Positions 41,233-55,900 of a DNA stretch of 64,000 bases are shown piece after piece. The stretch comes from Ceratopteris richardii (lineage: Eukaryota; Streptophyta; Polypodiopsida; Polypodiales; Pteridaceae): NCBI GenBank assembly GCA_020310875.1, contig CM035407.1, positions 72,428,221 through 72,492,220 of the forward strand, given 5' to 3'. Made by a program: the position numbers and the translations under genes. The notes under the pieces are model-generated. The model was not told the origin of the DNA, searched no databases, and saw only the letters and a list, made by a program, of their open reading frames with translations. Every line of letters begins with the position of its first letter. Positions within the stretch are counted from its first letter, which is position 1.

Positions 41233-41959
41233 CTAGCATACACAAAACCAAAGGGATCAAAACATCTACATCTGCAATCCAGCAACACACATACATGAAA
41301 TTAGACAAAGTGAAATGATGTTCATAAAAAACAACTAAAAAACTCTAAACCAAGTTCAGAAGCACACCTCACAGTAGAATGTCCCATGAAATCACTACAT
41401 CGTGTCCCTCCAAGTCCTGCAAACGTGCAATCAGCCCATGATGATATCCATAAGTCTCCTCTGCTCATATCGGAAGATGACCCACTACCAACTCCTACAA
41501 CAAATATGCAAAACATGAGATCAATAAACATGACATGCTTAACATAAGCAAATTCATTAATCAAAATGATACATACAAACTCGTGGCGCATCGTGTGATA
41601 ATAGCTGCTACCCAACTACGATGTTCCAACTGCCTCTAGACATGTGGTTGTTGCATCTTGCTATTGATGATATCAATCACGAGTGTGTTGTTGCTCGTCA
41701 TGAATCATCTCCCACTCCTCAACGTCTAGCCATACAAGCTTTGGTAAGCCTCCTTTGAAAGCATCACAAGCCTCTGATCATCGATGCGACATCACCTCAC
41801 ATGCCATGCACTGAATCCACTCGGAGTTGACAACAGGGTGCCCCGGTGTTGGCTGATACTCATAATAGATCGCCTCTTTGATGTAATTCTTGCGATCCTT
41901 GTCCTGTGCACTCCACTTGACCATGACAAAGTATGCAGATTGTATTGTGCACAACCTTA
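41233..41959 (+). other. Unassigned sequence
   Basis: No gene recognised. The minus strand has short open stretches around 41790-41930 that match no family I know. Confidence 0.4.
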
Positions 41960-42367
41960 AACCCTAAAACCTTAACCTTATGTATCTATGTTGTGTATGT
42001 ACATGTGTGCATGTGTGTGTATGTGTGTGTATGAATATGTGTGTGTATATGCATGTGAGTGTATGTGTGTGTACCTAAAACCCTAACCCTATGTGTGTGA
42101 GTGTCTGTGTGTATGTATATGTGTGTCTCTATATCTGTGTATGTGTATATGTGTGTGTATGAATATGTGTGTGTATGTGTATATGTGTGTGTATGTATAT
42201 ATGTATGTTTGTGTACCTAAAACCCTAAAACCCGTGTTTGTGTATTGTATATGTATGTGAGTGTATGTGTATATGTGAGTGTATGTATTACATGCCGATT
42301 TTTATATATCTCTCTCTCTCTTTCTATCTATCTATCTATCTATCTATCTATATATATATACACACAC

Positions 42368-42428
<61 letters not shown>

Positions 42429-42485
42429 CTCTATCTCTCTCTGTCTCTCTGTCTCTCTCTTTCAATCTCTCTTTCTCTCTCTAGT
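41960..42485 (+). repeat. TG/TA/TCTA microsatellites with sparse telomere-like AAACCCTAA units
   Basis: GTGTGTATG repeats (41990-42290), interspersed with AACCCTAAAACC-like units near 41960, 42075 and 42220, then TCTC, TATC, CACA and TA arrays to 42485. The AAACCCTAA units are too few and scattered to be a telomere tract. Confidence 0.75.
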
Positions 42486-42918
42486 AAAGAACAAAATAGT
42501 ACATGCATGGACATAGTTCACTCACATCGATGTAAATCTGGAACACTCATCATGCACGCACAATCGACATCGCCTCTCGTCAAACAAAAAATCACTGCCA
42601 AAAAGCTCCTGTAAAACAAAATGAGATTGAAATTAGGAAACCATAAAAATAATAAGGAATAGAGAGAGAGAAGAAGAATATGAAAAGATATTTACTTCAA
42701 TGAAAGTTAAAATGAATGCTGAAATTTCAGCTCACAATCTCTCACTCTGATGACAATTTTGACTACACTAATGGCTTTGAAATGGGAGAAAAACTCCAAT
42801 GCAACTGTTGCAAATGCCTTTTCTTGTTCAGAATCAATGTTCTATGCTCCAAATTTGATTTGCATTATTGAAAGTGCACATGTGTCACAATGCAAAAAAC
42901 CAAAACTTGAAGAGTTGA
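42486..42918 (+). other. Unassigned sequence
   Basis: No gene or repeat recognised; it lies on the internal side of the possible LTR described next. Confidence 0.4.
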
Positions 42919-43100
42919 ACCTGCTCTAATACTATTGTTGGGTGTGTGTAGAAGTGCAAGAGACACAGAAGAACCACATTTAAGGATCACAAACGTAGCA
43001 AGACACACAATGAAGATGGATGACTCAAATATCTCACTATATTGATGATGAACATAACTGAAGTAACAAGTGAATAATATCCCTAAGTAAAAAGTACCAC
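42919..43100 (-). repeat. Possible decayed 5' LTR edge with degenerate Met-tRNA primer site
   Basis: On the minus strand the sequence after a CCCAACA end reads TAGTATTAGAGCAGGTT, close to the initiator-Met PBS TGGTATCAGAGC. The LTR would start at 42936 on the + strand (TGTTGGGTG). Its far end and partner LTR were not found. Confidence 0.35.
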
Positions 43101-43405
43101 TTGTTTAGAATGAAGAATGAGCATTTACTACTTACATATCTCATTTATGCATCTAAGCCCTTACATGCTCATGAATTCATATCTACATTACACTTTTTCA
43201 ACTACATTCACTTACCACACATACATCATACTCACACACACTCATATAAACTCCATTGTTCTTATGCATGCACATGCATCTAACATTATGCATTCACATG
43301 CATAGATGTTCACTTACACTCATTTCATATACATAAATACCCATACACTTACACTCATACATACACTTAAGCACATATGCATTCAATTTACTCATGCATC
43401 TAACT

Positions 43406-43753
<348 letters not shown>

Positions 43754-43827
43754 AATCCCCCCTGGGAGTGATGCGGTGAACAAGGAGCTGACACTCATGT
43801 ATAAGGAAGTGCCGAGCTATGTGGAAA

Positions 43828-46800
43828 TCACTCCACAAAAGGAAGTAAGCCCAAAGCTTTGCGGAAAGCTTCAAACTTCTCCCTAGGCAGAGCCTTCATG
43901 AAAAGGTCTACTATGTTCTCTTGCATGGGCACATATGCCAAACTGATCTCCCCAGCAGAGAACCTCTCCCTGACATAGTGATAATGCACCTCAATGTGCT
44001 TAGTGCGAGCATGGAACACAGGGTTCCTTGCAACTACCAATGCGCTCAGACTGTCAGTGAAGATGGTGGTGGCAGAAGACTGGCCAACACCCAAATCAGC
44101 CATAAGGCGTCTGAGCCACACACACTCAACAGTCGCTGTGAAAGCTGCCCTATACTCAGCCTCACAACTGGAAGTGGCCACAGTAGGCTGCTTCTTGCTC
44201 AACCAAGATATACATGAGCTACCAAGCATGAAGCAAAAACCACTGGTGGACACACGAGTGTCATAGCAACCAGCCCAATCTGAGTCAGAAAAAGCATGCA
44301 AATCTGGCGTTAGTGATCCCCCCTTGGGATAAAACAACCCAAGTATTCGAGTACCACTCAAGTAGCGAAAGATGCGCTTAACCGCCTTCCAATGCGTGAC
44401 TCTTGGGCAATGCATAAACCTGCTCATCTGTGAGACAACAAACTGAATATATGGCCGAGTAATGCATAAGTAAATCAAGCATCCAACAGCCTCTTGATAG
44501 AGAACAGCATCAAATGCATCTCCAACATCATGAAGACTCAATCGTAAACCCCTCTCCATAGGAGTGGCAATAGGCTTACAGTCTTCAAGGCCAAAAAGCT
44601 GCAATAATGTGTCAATATATTTCGTTTGACACAAAGCCATTCCACCATCAACTTGCATAAACTGAATGCCCAAATAGTGATGCAAATGCCCCAAATCAGA
44701 CATCTCAAATGAGGCATGCAAATCAGCCTTGAAATCAGCAATATGCTTCTCAGTAGGACCAGTGAGCAGCATGTCGTCAACATAGACAACAGTGATCAGA
44801 AGCACATCATTAGCACGCTTAACATATAAGGTGCTTTCAGTTGGACTGTTCTCAAAACCATGTGCAACCAGATAGGCATGTATCTTCTCATACCAAGCAC
44901 GTGGTGCTTGCTTTAAACCATATAATGCCTTCTTTAACCTGCACACCTGGTTTTCATGCCCTTTCTGCACAAAGCCACGGGGCTGAAAAACATACACTTC
45001 TTCATGCAAGTCACCATTCGGAAATGTAGTTTTAATGTCCAACTGATGTACATTCCAACCATGATGGGCTGCAAGTGCACAAATGCTCCGAACAGTAGTC
45101 ATACGACATGTAGGTGCAAAGGTCTCATCAAAATCAATGCCTCTTTCCTGCGCATAACCCTTTGCAACAATCGTAGCCTTATACCTATCAACTGTACCAC
45201 TAGGTTTACACTTCAGCTCGTATACCCACTTAGTGCCAATGGCCTTCTTGCGAGGAGGCAAGTCACATAAAGACCATGTACCATTCTACATTATAGCATC
45301 ATATTCAGATTGCATAGCAGCCATCCAATTTTCTGAATATTGTGCTTCATCAAAAGAAACAGGCTCATTCTCATCACAGAGACTAGATGCAGCCATAACA
45401 TAGCAATCTGATGCAAAGGAGGCACTATGAGAGCCTGAACGAGTACGATATGACAAAGGTGCATCTAATTTGCTATCACGCAAAGTTTGCACCAGCCATT
45501 TTGGCATAGTTTTTGCCTGCTCAATATCAGCTCTCTCATCAACAAGTGCATCATGTAAATCTGCATCAGAAATAGAATGATTTGCATCATCATATGAAAC
45601 CTGCAAAGGCTGAGAAGTTGCCTCATTAGGACCAGCACTAGATTGTCCACCTGTAAAAAGAGGCATCAAAGTATCATACATGTCTTTGGAGCTAACAAAT
45701 GTCTCCTTAGTACATGAAAGCAATGGCTGAATAGCATCTTCCACAAAGACAACATCACGACTAACCAGAATGCGTTTAGTCTGTGGATGATATAGACGAT
45801 AGCCTTTACTTTCAGAACTGTACCCAACAAAAATACATTTTACTGCCTTATCATCCAATTTTTTGCGATGTTGTTCAGGCACTAATGCATATGCCAAACA
45901 ACCAAAAACACGCAGATGAGCAACAGATGGCTTTCGGTCATGCCAAGCCTCATATGGAGTGATAGACTACAACGCTTTAGTGGGACACCTGTTCAGTACA
46001 TATGCTGCACACATGACAGCCTCAAGCTAGAAACTATGTGGTAAAGCTTGACTCTTGACCATGCACCTCGCCATCTGCATGAGTGACCTGTTCTTTCGTT
46101 CAACAACTCCATTCTGTTGAGGTGTATACGACACTGTACACTGGTGTTTTATCCCACGTTCAGCCAGAAATGCATTAAAATCAGAAGACATATATTCCCC
46201 CCCTCGATCAGAACGGAGGGTGCCCATTTTACATGCTGACAGATTTTCAACCAAAACCAAAAACTGTTTAAAGCACATGAACACCTCGGACTTTTCTTTG
46301 AGTGGATATACCCATGCATGCCTGGAAAAATCATTAATGAAAGTCGCAAAGTAAAGGTAATTCCCAAAAGAGGGTGTCTACATAGGACCACAGACATCAC
46401 TATGTACAAGCTACAATTTCTACGTAGCCCGAACTGAACCATCTTTTGGAAAGGATGAACGCTGCATTTTGCCCAAAATACAACCTTCACATACATGTTT
46501 TCCAGGTGCCTCAAGCTTGGGCAAAGAAGACACCATATCAGATTTCTGCACGCGTAGCAAACTAGCAAAATTCAGATGACCAAAGCGTGCATGCCAAAGC
46601 TTTGCATCTGACATAGCCTGAGAATCATGAACTGCACATGCCAAATCATTCACAAATCTTTCATAGTCTATGATCTTATACAACCCTCGACATAAAATGC
46701 CAGAAGCAATAATCACATTGCCATTTGATAGATCATGAACTGTACACCTGTCATCAACAAATTTCACAACCAAGCCAATCTTGGCTAATGCAGAAACTGA

Positions 46801-48092
46801 TAACAGATTCTTCTTGATCCCTGGCACAAATAAAGCATCTGACAAGGTGAAAGAACTACCATCAGCAGTAGTCAGAATGATCTTACCAACTCCCATAACA
46901 GGATAAGAGGAGTTGTTGGCGCATGTGATAGTATTCCTTGTAGGGGCAGGCTCGATGAAGAGAAGAAACTGCGCTGCGAGGTAATATGTTTGGTCGCCCC
47001 ACTGTCAAAGTACCAAACATCTGAGTCCACTACAGACATGCACTGCTCATGAGAATTTGGGTCAAAACTGCAAACAGTGGTAAACGCCCATTCTTCTTCC
47101 TACATAAGATTAGCGGACTCTATTTTTGGTGTAGAGGCTTCTGCAACAACCATTCCAGCCTCCTTTTTCTTTGCCTCTTTTGTAGCGAGTTTTGGACAGT
47201 TCTTTATGATATGATCATTCCCTTTACAGTACTTGCAAAATAATTTCTGCTTTTCTGATTTCTTCTCATCTTTATCCTGGTTCTTCGAATGTGCAACATT
47301 TGCAGATTTCTGCTTACTAGTAGAAGAGCTCCATTTTCCTTTGCCCTTCTGACTAGCCAGGAAAGCTTGATCTGCAACATGCATAATGGACCTGTTCTGC
47401 CTGGACTGATCTTCGTGCAACAGAACAGAGACTAACTCCTCAAATGATAAGGCATTCGGATTGCCTTTCATCATCAACCGAAGAGTAGAAGCAAAACTCT
47501 GACATGAATCAGGAAGACCATTCAAAACGGTCTGCACAAGTGAGCTATCTGGTATAACCTCATCATCAGAAATCAACTGTTCCTTCAAATCTTTGATCTT
47601 CGTTAGGAAATTGTCCATAGAATCACCTTCATTCATGTGCTCACTCTCCAACTGTTTTTGGAGGTAAGCAACACGAGCCTCATTCCTAGCTTGGTACAAT
47701 GTGGTAAGTGTATCCCAAGCATCCCTAGCTGTTCTACAAGAGCGAATATGAGGAATAATGGCACGTTTGACAAACAAAGCTATCAATGCATGTGCCTGGG
47801 CATCTCTGCCATCCCAATGAATCTGCTCTACAGTAGGCGCAACAGAAACAGTAGCACGAATAGGAATCTGCGAAATATCATCTTTGACACCATCTTCATC
47901 AGCTCCAACACGTGTATTTGCAGTACCTGTCATTACACGTGTAACAAGACGTCTTTCAACACCCTACACAATGTTCCACAATCCTTTTGCAACCAAAACA
48001 TGTCGCATCATATAAGCCCATAATGGGTAGTTGGTACCATCCAACTTATCCTCAACAGCCAACATACGGAATACATCACTGCTTTCAGCCAT
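43828..48092 (-). pseudogene. gag-pol: Copia A gag-pol with several premature stops
   Basis: Minus-strand order is the canonical Copia order. Gag starts at the ATG at 48092, has KLDGTNYPLWAYMM, the UBN2-type gag domain (47900-47450) and a zinc knuckle CKYCKGNDHIIKNC near 47240. The protease has FDSGATKHIT near 47000. Pre-integrase and integrase follow (46896-46027, including GVVERKNRSLMQMARCM), then a linker (45897-45286), reverse transcriptase (45261-44300) with VVYVDDMLLTG near 44780, and RNase H to 43828 (SSCEAEYRA; HIEVHYHYVRERF). Single stops interrupt the frame near 45286, 45970, 46030, 46380 and 47970, several of them TAG or TGA in place of conserved codons. No full polyprotein can be made. 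Confidence 0.93.
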
Positions 48093-48447
48093 GGCCGGTG
48101 ACTAAAATACCTTGATGCAGAAAATTGAATGTATCTCAAAAAGTTGAACGGAACTACCCAAACGAGTTCTGCTAAACTTGTAGTAGACTTCGAGACGCAT
48201 ATACTGGCGAACAGAAACAGGTATATACCTTTGGCTCAAAAAGACAAAATAGCCTGCACAAGCGCTGCGATAGTGCGTTCGGAGGCCGAAACGAGCTTAG
48301 ATCACGATTTCGGCACCACATAGCGAAGCTGTTTTGATCTCTGAAACACCCTGAGTATGCTCACCAAATTTCGTGCGAATCTGAGACTACAAATGGAGGA
48401 GTGTCGACGGCGCCCTAGATGAAGCGACAACCTGGTCTGATACCAAT

Positions 48448-48678
48448 TGTTGGAGTTAGACGTCTGTAGAAGCACGCGAACAGCACAAGGAAGAAGAAGA
48501 AGCTTGGAACACAAACACACAATACTGAATGTATTACTAGAGAATGTACAAAGATAAGTAGCCCATTAGGGCAATAGGCGTATATACAAGCCGGGGGAAA
48601 AAAACCTCCTAAAGAGAGAAAAAAGTGCCTCGGCGGTCCTAGTGTGTTCACACACATCACTACCTAAATATATCAACA
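48448..48678 (-). repeat. 5' LTR of Copia A
   Basis: 231 bp; on the minus strand it is followed by the initiator-Met primer site within two bases. Confidence 0.93.
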
Positions 48679-48685
48679 CACACAC

Positions 48686-48764
48686 ACACATATATACCCA
48701 TACGCTTACACTCATACATACACTTAAGCACATATGCATTCAATTTACTCATGCATCTAACTCT

Positions 48765-48785
<21 letters not shown>
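48686..48785 (+). repeat. Duplicate of the left flank of Copia A
   Basis: The sequence from ATACCCATACGCTTACACTC to CATCTAACTCTTATATATA repeats 43334-43415 almost exactly. The Copia element therefore lies between two copies of a roughly 90-bp segment plus TA/CA arrays. Confidence 0.85.
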
Positions 48786-48798
<13 letters not shown>

Positions 48799-49045
48799 TT
48801 TTCATATTTGTACATCATGTAATATGATCATACTCTATATTCATACATGTTCATGCATTAACCTACATACACACATTCATCATTTTCATACTTACTATCA
48901 TGCACATGCATTTATATTTTATACTAACTTGCGTCTATATAAACATTTATCCAATCATGTATTTCTCAAAAAAATTCTCACACTAACTAATTAATTGCCA
49001 CTAATTAAATTAATTTTCATTAAATTAACTAATTAAATTAACATC
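48786..49045 (+). other. AT-rich unassigned sequence
   Basis: CA and TA runs and simple AT-rich DNA; no gene seen. Confidence 0.5.
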
Positions 49046-49729
49046 TCCCGATTTCTTTCTCTCTCTCTCTCTCTCGCTCTCTCGGGTCTCTCTCTCTCTC
49101 TCTCTCTCTCTCCCTTTCTCTCTTTCTCTCCTTCCTTTCTCTCTTACACGTTCAATCTCCTTTTGCACCACCATCTTCTCTCTATTGTGTGCTATGCAAT
49201 TGCCACAACAAGTTCTCTCTCTTTTGCAATCAATGAACATGAGTAGCACAGATCGTTTTTATCATTCTATAGCAACGTGACTTCACCAAGGTCTTCTCAT
49301 CCATGCAGTAAATCTTTCTACACTAACGAAATTGATCTTACTTTAACTCGATCTTGCTCTGTTCTATATTACTCCTCGTTATCAAATCGACTTTAACTTC
49401 AATAAAAAATCTCACTGTGCTTCAAATACAAGTATCATATCTATTAGATAATACCCACATATATGCAGAATGAAATTCGAAGCTCCTCAAGTAGAGTCAA
49501 CAAATCATAAGCACAACCATGTAATGTAAAATATCAGAAAACTTGAAGTAATCACAACCAATGGTGCCAAAACTTATGCTATCGAAAAAACATAAGCCTA
49601 TATTCACCAACAAGATGCAAAATTATTAGAGGCTCTCTCTCTCACTCTCTCTCTCGGTCTCTGTCGGAATCCTCTCTCACTCTCTGTATATGTGTGCATG
49701 TGAGCAACAGTAGTCAGAAGGGGGGAGAA

Positions 49730-49777
<48 letters not shown>

Positions 49778-49984
49778 CTCTTTCTCTCTCTCTCTCTCTC
49801 CCCCTCTCTCTGTCTCTTTGTGAAAGTATCTCTGTTCATCTCGATCGCCTATAGGAAGCTCTCTCTCTCTCTCTCTTCTGTAGGTTTTGCTGCTGGCACT
49901 TTTCTATGCACACACACTCCCAGTGGTCTCTCTCTCTCCCTCTCTCTCTAACTTCCCTGATAGCAATGCCATACCAGATCCATA

Positions 49985-50031
<47 letters not shown>

Positions 50032-50340
50032 TCTATGCTTTTTTTCCCTTCATCGGGATTTGCACACCTACAAAAACCTCTTTCTCTCTATTTCTCTCTC
50101 TCTCTCTCCATCTTTCTCTCTTGTCTGCAAACTTCTTTCTCGAATCCCACATGGTCATCTCTGAACAGTGTAGGAGTCGAAAGATTCTTAGAATTCTCTC
50201 TCAGTCCCTTGCTCTTGCTTTCTATTTTTTTTGTATGTGCGTGCATGATGAATAACCTTTGTCAGGCAATATGCAGCTATAGCAAAACATTCAGGAGGAG
50301 GAGAGGGAATCTTTGCTCTCTCTCTCTCTCTCTCTCAGAG
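49046..50340 (+). repeat. CT (TCTC) microsatellite cluster
   Basis: At least eight separate CTCTCT arrays (for example 49060-49140, 49735-49800, 49860-49880, 49986-50030, 50316-50337) separated by unique stretches. Apparent long Ser/Leu open frames here are products of the repeat. Similar short arrays recur at 50795 and 51085-51140. Confidence 0.9.
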
Positions 50341-51103
50341 CACATCCAAGCTCCTACAGTCGAAAGGATCCTACCTTACTCTATCTCTCAGATCATGCAG
50401 TCTATAGCATCTCTCTCTACGTATATATTGCTTAGAGGGAACAGTTGCCACTTCATTATTAATGCCCTTCTCAGGCTGATCTGAAAATAAAGAATGTATG
50501 GTAACCACATCATCAAAATCTTCAGACGACCCAAAGCAGCTGCTCCATCTAACATGATAAGCCATGATTCAACCTCAACAACAGATCTTTTATCCTACTC
50601 TTTGTTCCCATCGACCGTAATACTACAACCGCCAATATTTGATGGATGAGAAGCACCACCATTCACAGCCAAAAGTTTGATAATGTCAGAAGCCTCGTAG
50701 AAGGGGAGTACAGGAAATCTTTGTGGCGACTTGCAAGAGGGTTAGCAAAATGAATGTCTATACTGCACGGGTAACAGAGTGAACCAACGTCCTCTCTCTC
50801 TACATGTCTCTTTGCCTAGATCAGTTTGCATATATATAGTTGTTGCCCCCCATTTTTTTAATCTCTCTCTTTGCTACTATAGCACTATCATTGCCTTTCT
50901 CCTTCTCTTTCTCTCTCTAAAGTCTTTCTTTCTTATCAATCCCTTATGAAATTGAGAGCATGCATGCCAAAGCAAAATTATCTACACAAAGTAACCGGGA
51001 GGCAAGAGGGAAGAGACTACTCAACAGAAGATTCATAATCTAGAAGAAACAAAATTGACTAGATGACAGTCAAGCTAGGGCACATCTCTCTCTCTCTCTA
51101 CAT

Positions 51104-51143
<40 letters not shown>

Positions 51144-51569
51144 GATCGTACCTACAGAGAAGATCATTAGCATAAACACACTTATTAAAACATATATATA
51201 CATAAATGCACACACACGAACATGCATGCTCATACCTTTTGTTAACTTACAATTCATTCACACTCAACATGCATACTAAAACTAACTAGGTCATATCAGT
51301 TATGCACACATAGGTAGAACTAAAATTATACTAATTTCCATTTTAACACACCCACACACGTATAATATCTAATTTAATATTAAAAGCTATATTTAATATA
51401 CTATATTGTTTAATTAAATAATAAAAGTTAGTTTTAATTATTCAGTTATTAATTGAACTAATCTAATTATAAAATGTATATAATAAAAAAATTCTTAAAC
51501 ATAGAACATAAATTATATATAGATTAACATGAAATAAATCGAATGTTTGTAAACTCACACATTTTGCAC

Positions 51570-51618
<49 letters not shown>

Positions 51619-52475
51619 AATGCATAACTTTTTTATTTAATACATATTACTTTAGTTAATGCCTAATCTAAAGTAAACATTAGGTTATTCTTAAATATAG
51701 GTTAAGTATTTACTAATGATTAATACACATAGACACATAATTATATATAAGAGGATAAAATATCTTCTTAGGGTTTTATTCTAAGGTGGCTAATCACATA
51801 AACTTATAATAGGGTAGGATTTTTTTTTTGTAAAAAAATTATAGGTATACTCATAATTGTAAGCACATACATAGGGTTGAATCTACACATACACTAGGGG
51901 TTTCTTGTACTTACAAGCATATAAACACATAGGGTTGAACCCTCACACTTTAGGGATAGTCACATATCTATACTCAACTGTTCATAGATATTTTTGGGTA
52001 GACAAGCATTGGCATACAATATTAGGAACATAGTTGGACACACATAAATATGTATGTGTTTTTACCTTCTCATGAAATCACATATGCAAAAACACAAGCA
52101 TATAGATCCATAAACAATACAATATATTGCTACCTGGTATTCAACATCAATGCCCATGCATACATATGGCACATTCCCATTCATCCATACACATAAGCAT
52201 GCTTATAAAATACTTATTCATAAGATTTGATTATATTCATCTTCATAAGCTTTCATAAACTTAAGGATTTCAAATAATGAGATCTTCACTTAGTCCAACT
52301 CTTCATAGTTTTTTTGCCTGTAGGTATTAAAGAGAGTTTAGTCAATTCAAAGGATTTAATCAAAAAGATTCGAGAGAGATAAAAGTTGACCATTTTAAAA
52401 ACAAAATATTTTTATTTTTCTACATGTTTATTTGGATGAGGAAATCTCTTCAACATCTGCCCCCACCAAACCTGT
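50341..52475 (+). other. Unassigned AT-rich sequence with minor microsatellites
   Basis: CT array at 51085-51140 and TA array at 51572-51615; otherwise low-GC DNA without recognisable gene or retroelement domain. Confidence 0.5.
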
Positions 52476-52900
52476 TGTTGTGGAAGAACTCCATAGCCTT
52501 CACACAACTGAACTAAGATTAACTAGCAAGGCCACACACTAGGAAGAGAGATGTCTTTCCACCCAACCAACCCCTCCAATATATAGCTCCAAATCCAAGG
52601 GGGTAAGTCCCTCTCAAGGGGACATGTGTACCTTCCATCACATGGGTCCCTAAGGTGGTCACATGGTTTCCAAGCTTAGCCATGAAATCACATGGCTTCT
52701 AAAAGAAGACCCTCCAAGCTCTCACGTACAAACCAAGTGGCCAGGAGAAGCTTCCAATCAAGCCTAAGGTACTCAACCTTAGAGAATTAACCCTAAGGTT
52801 CAAGACCCATCTAAAAGGGATAAATAAACCATAAATCCAAAGGGTTTCACACCTAGAAACCCAAGGGTTCTACCCCTTAGACCCATGTAATTATACAACA
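52476..52900 (-). repeat. 3' LTR of the LARD-like element
   Basis: 425 bp with TG..CA ends, direct repeat of 58012-58442. Confidence 0.92.
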
Positions 52901-52915
52901 TTCTCCCCCCCTTAA
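52901..52915 (-). other. Polypurine tract of the LARD-like element
   Basis: On the minus strand TTAAGGGGGGGAGAA directly precedes the 3' LTR. Confidence 0.8.
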
Positions 52916-55900
52916 AAGCATTTCCATCCTCGGAAATGAGTGGAGATATATACCTTGGGGTATTCCCCCGTGCTCCATGATCAATCTCGAGCATCATGGC
53001 TTTCATCTCTCTAAGTCCGCCTCTTAATTCGAAAGGGGAATTCTACCCCGATTGAATCTAAAAAGAGGAGAATCCATGTGTGGTCTAGTTCCCTGCCCCA
53101 ATCATTCAAAGTTCCATCTAGTTTGCATACGAAAAGGAACTGAGAATGCAAAGTATGGAAAGAATGAAAAGGGTGGAAGAGAACATACCTGCCTATTTCC
53201 TTTGTTTAAGCTATGTGTCATCTGGGTCTCCATAGCTTAAACATGTGAATTAGGTGGATACAAAGTGACTTCAACTAAATTACTACCTTGGTCCATTGCT
53301 TTGCATCACTTGTGCATGGACCTAGCAAGATAGATGAATACTACTTAAGGTCAGATTCATCTCTGAAGTTAGAATCCAACTTGTTCTAAAAGGAAGATGA
53401 ATCTTACATAATCCTTGCCCAAATCAATCTCTTTTAGTGAAATGGGTGGGTTTTCTTGTTTGCAATTCACCTCCAATAAATCTAAATAGAGGGAAATTTC
53501 ATTATATAATCCCTACCTAACCAATAGAATGGTAAAGGTGGATTACCTATTTTTTACAAGGATATAACATCCTCTTTATCTATAGAGAGAATTTGAATAG
53601 CTTACCAGAAGTGGATTTAATGTTCTTTCAAAACTTTACGTAGTTTTGAGAATCCACTTTAAGGGACTAGAATCCATAGGGATTAATCTAATTATTGTAG
53701 ACTCCAATTGATTGAAACCTATTTTACTTATTCTTCCAAAAAGATTAAGATCTTTATAACTACGTCCCAAGATGGGAACTCATAGTGTAAAAGATCATGT
53801 TATCTTTAAGGTCATAAGTAAAAATAGATTATTCCAATCATTTCTTCACTGCTTAATCCTTACGGATCTTTAGTTGGATCTCAAACCTTAAAGGGCTTCT
53901 TGATCCTTCCAGAGTTCTCTCCCTTATATTCTATATCTATTAAAGATGTCCTATGTTGACATCATCATTGGATCTTTCCTATTCTTCAGTTAACTTGATT
54001 TATCAAGTATGAAAAAGATGATGTTTCTAAGCTTTCTTGCAAGCTTGATCTAAGATCATTTTTATGATCCTTGAATTTCAAGTCATTCTTTGAGGCTTTT
54101 AGAGCTTCATTCTTTGGAGTTTACCTTCAAACTCAAAAAAGTTGATCCTCTCCTTATTTCTAACTCTTTATGAGAGATGGATCCTTTCTTATCTTGTTGG
54201 AAGAATTCTTCTTCCCTTTGAGAGGATAATTGAAGAAGATGTCTATTCCTAGACATTGTCTTCTTGATGTATTCCATTGGATCATGAGTCCCTTTTTCTT
54301 CTGGCCATCAAGAAAAAGTACTCAATGGGATTCAATACCCACTGTCCCATACCAGTGGGCTCCTCATCCAATCCACATAACTTTGTCTTTATACTTTCTC
54401 ACCTTTTTTGTCCTTTTAAATGCCCTTCATACTGTGGTACCAAATTATAAGAGCAAGGACTAAGGTGCTTAGATACACCACTACTAATCTTACTTAAATA
54501 ATTGGTTAACCATTTAATGTGTTGTGAATCATCTTATCAAACTTAAAGTTTGACTTGATTTTTTCCCTACTTGGGTCGTTTGGCTTTCTTCTCTTCTTTA
54601 GCCAAAATAAGAGATAAGACTAGGTCTTTCTCAAATAGATCCCTTCATGTTCAATGCTTTACCCATGAGTTTTACTTGGGGATCTAGCTATTATGCTTCA
54701 TACATGAAGCCATAATCCTTATGTCTATATTACTGGAATCCATAACGTATGTTATGTTATCTCTATGAAGCATCAATATACTTTATAGCTCATCCAACTT
54801 CTTTTCCTATCCCACTTAGGATCTATACAATCCTTATGGTGTATCCAAGTCTTCTCTTGTATTGGGGTTCTTTAAGAATTCCCAATCTTTGAGAACTTTG
54901 TTTAGTTGGAAGATGTAATGAAAAGATATATGAAGTACTAAAATACGAGGAAGTACTTCAACTATTTCTTGCATATCTTTTACCTTGCAATACCCTATTC
55001 GGTCTTTTCCAGGCATAAGATACAAGTTCTTGGGGACTTTCTCCCCTTCTTAAGAGTTTTCTTCCTCGAAAACTACCTAAGAGTAAATTGAAAATTGTGC
55101 TCTTTCAAAAGTATTTGAAAGAGTTTATTTTCAATCTTTTATTGTCCTTCCTAGTTAAAAAAACTATTCAGAGCTTTCTCTTCTCCAAGCATATAGAAAA
55201 GATGTCCCAAAGTTCAAGTTGAGATTACCCACAAACTCGATGTCCCATACCACCGAATTTACTTTAGTGATAGTGTAAGCCTAGATGTCCCATACCATCC
55301 AGCTTACACTTCCACTTTAGTAAAGGTAACTTTAGCTTGAGTTTTGGGATCAACCTTTCTTCTAATCAAGTCATCTATTACTTCTTGAACTTGTAAGTGT
55401 TATTTCCATTGCAGAGCATATGTATTGCCTATTCTATAATGGAGTTTCAACTTACCAAGTCTTAATTGCAACTTGATAATACTAGTGTCAAAAAATTGGC
55501 TTTTCAATTATTCCTTGATTCAGATATACTCTACAAGATCTCTTTCATGTCACTTGATGATAGAGCTAGTTTATATCTCAACTAGATATCATCTTTTATG
55601 ACAGAATGAGTAATCTGAGAAAGAATAATTGAATTGCCAATCAAATCTCTATTGTTGAAGTAGATGGTAATTCCATTTACTATAAAGTCCTTTATTTCTA
55701 GGACTTTAGAAAATGGTACTTAGGGTTTATTACCACCCTTGAGTTTTACCTTCTCTTCACACCTTACATTTGCTTGGAAGAATAATGTAAACCTCCAAAT
55801 AGTTCTTTAGTTCTTTCAAACAAAGAACTTTCTTGATCAAAAGCACTAATACTTTCATCTTCCAAAACCAAGCATATCAAATCTTTCTTTTCCAAACTCA

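Noticed and set aside
41760..41935. Short minus-strand open stretch possibly from a host or transposase gene
   Set aside because: Interrupted by stops on both sides and no motif recognised.
41960..42235. Interstitial telomere
   Set aside because: Only a few scattered AAACCCTAA units inside TG repeats; not a tandem telomeric array.
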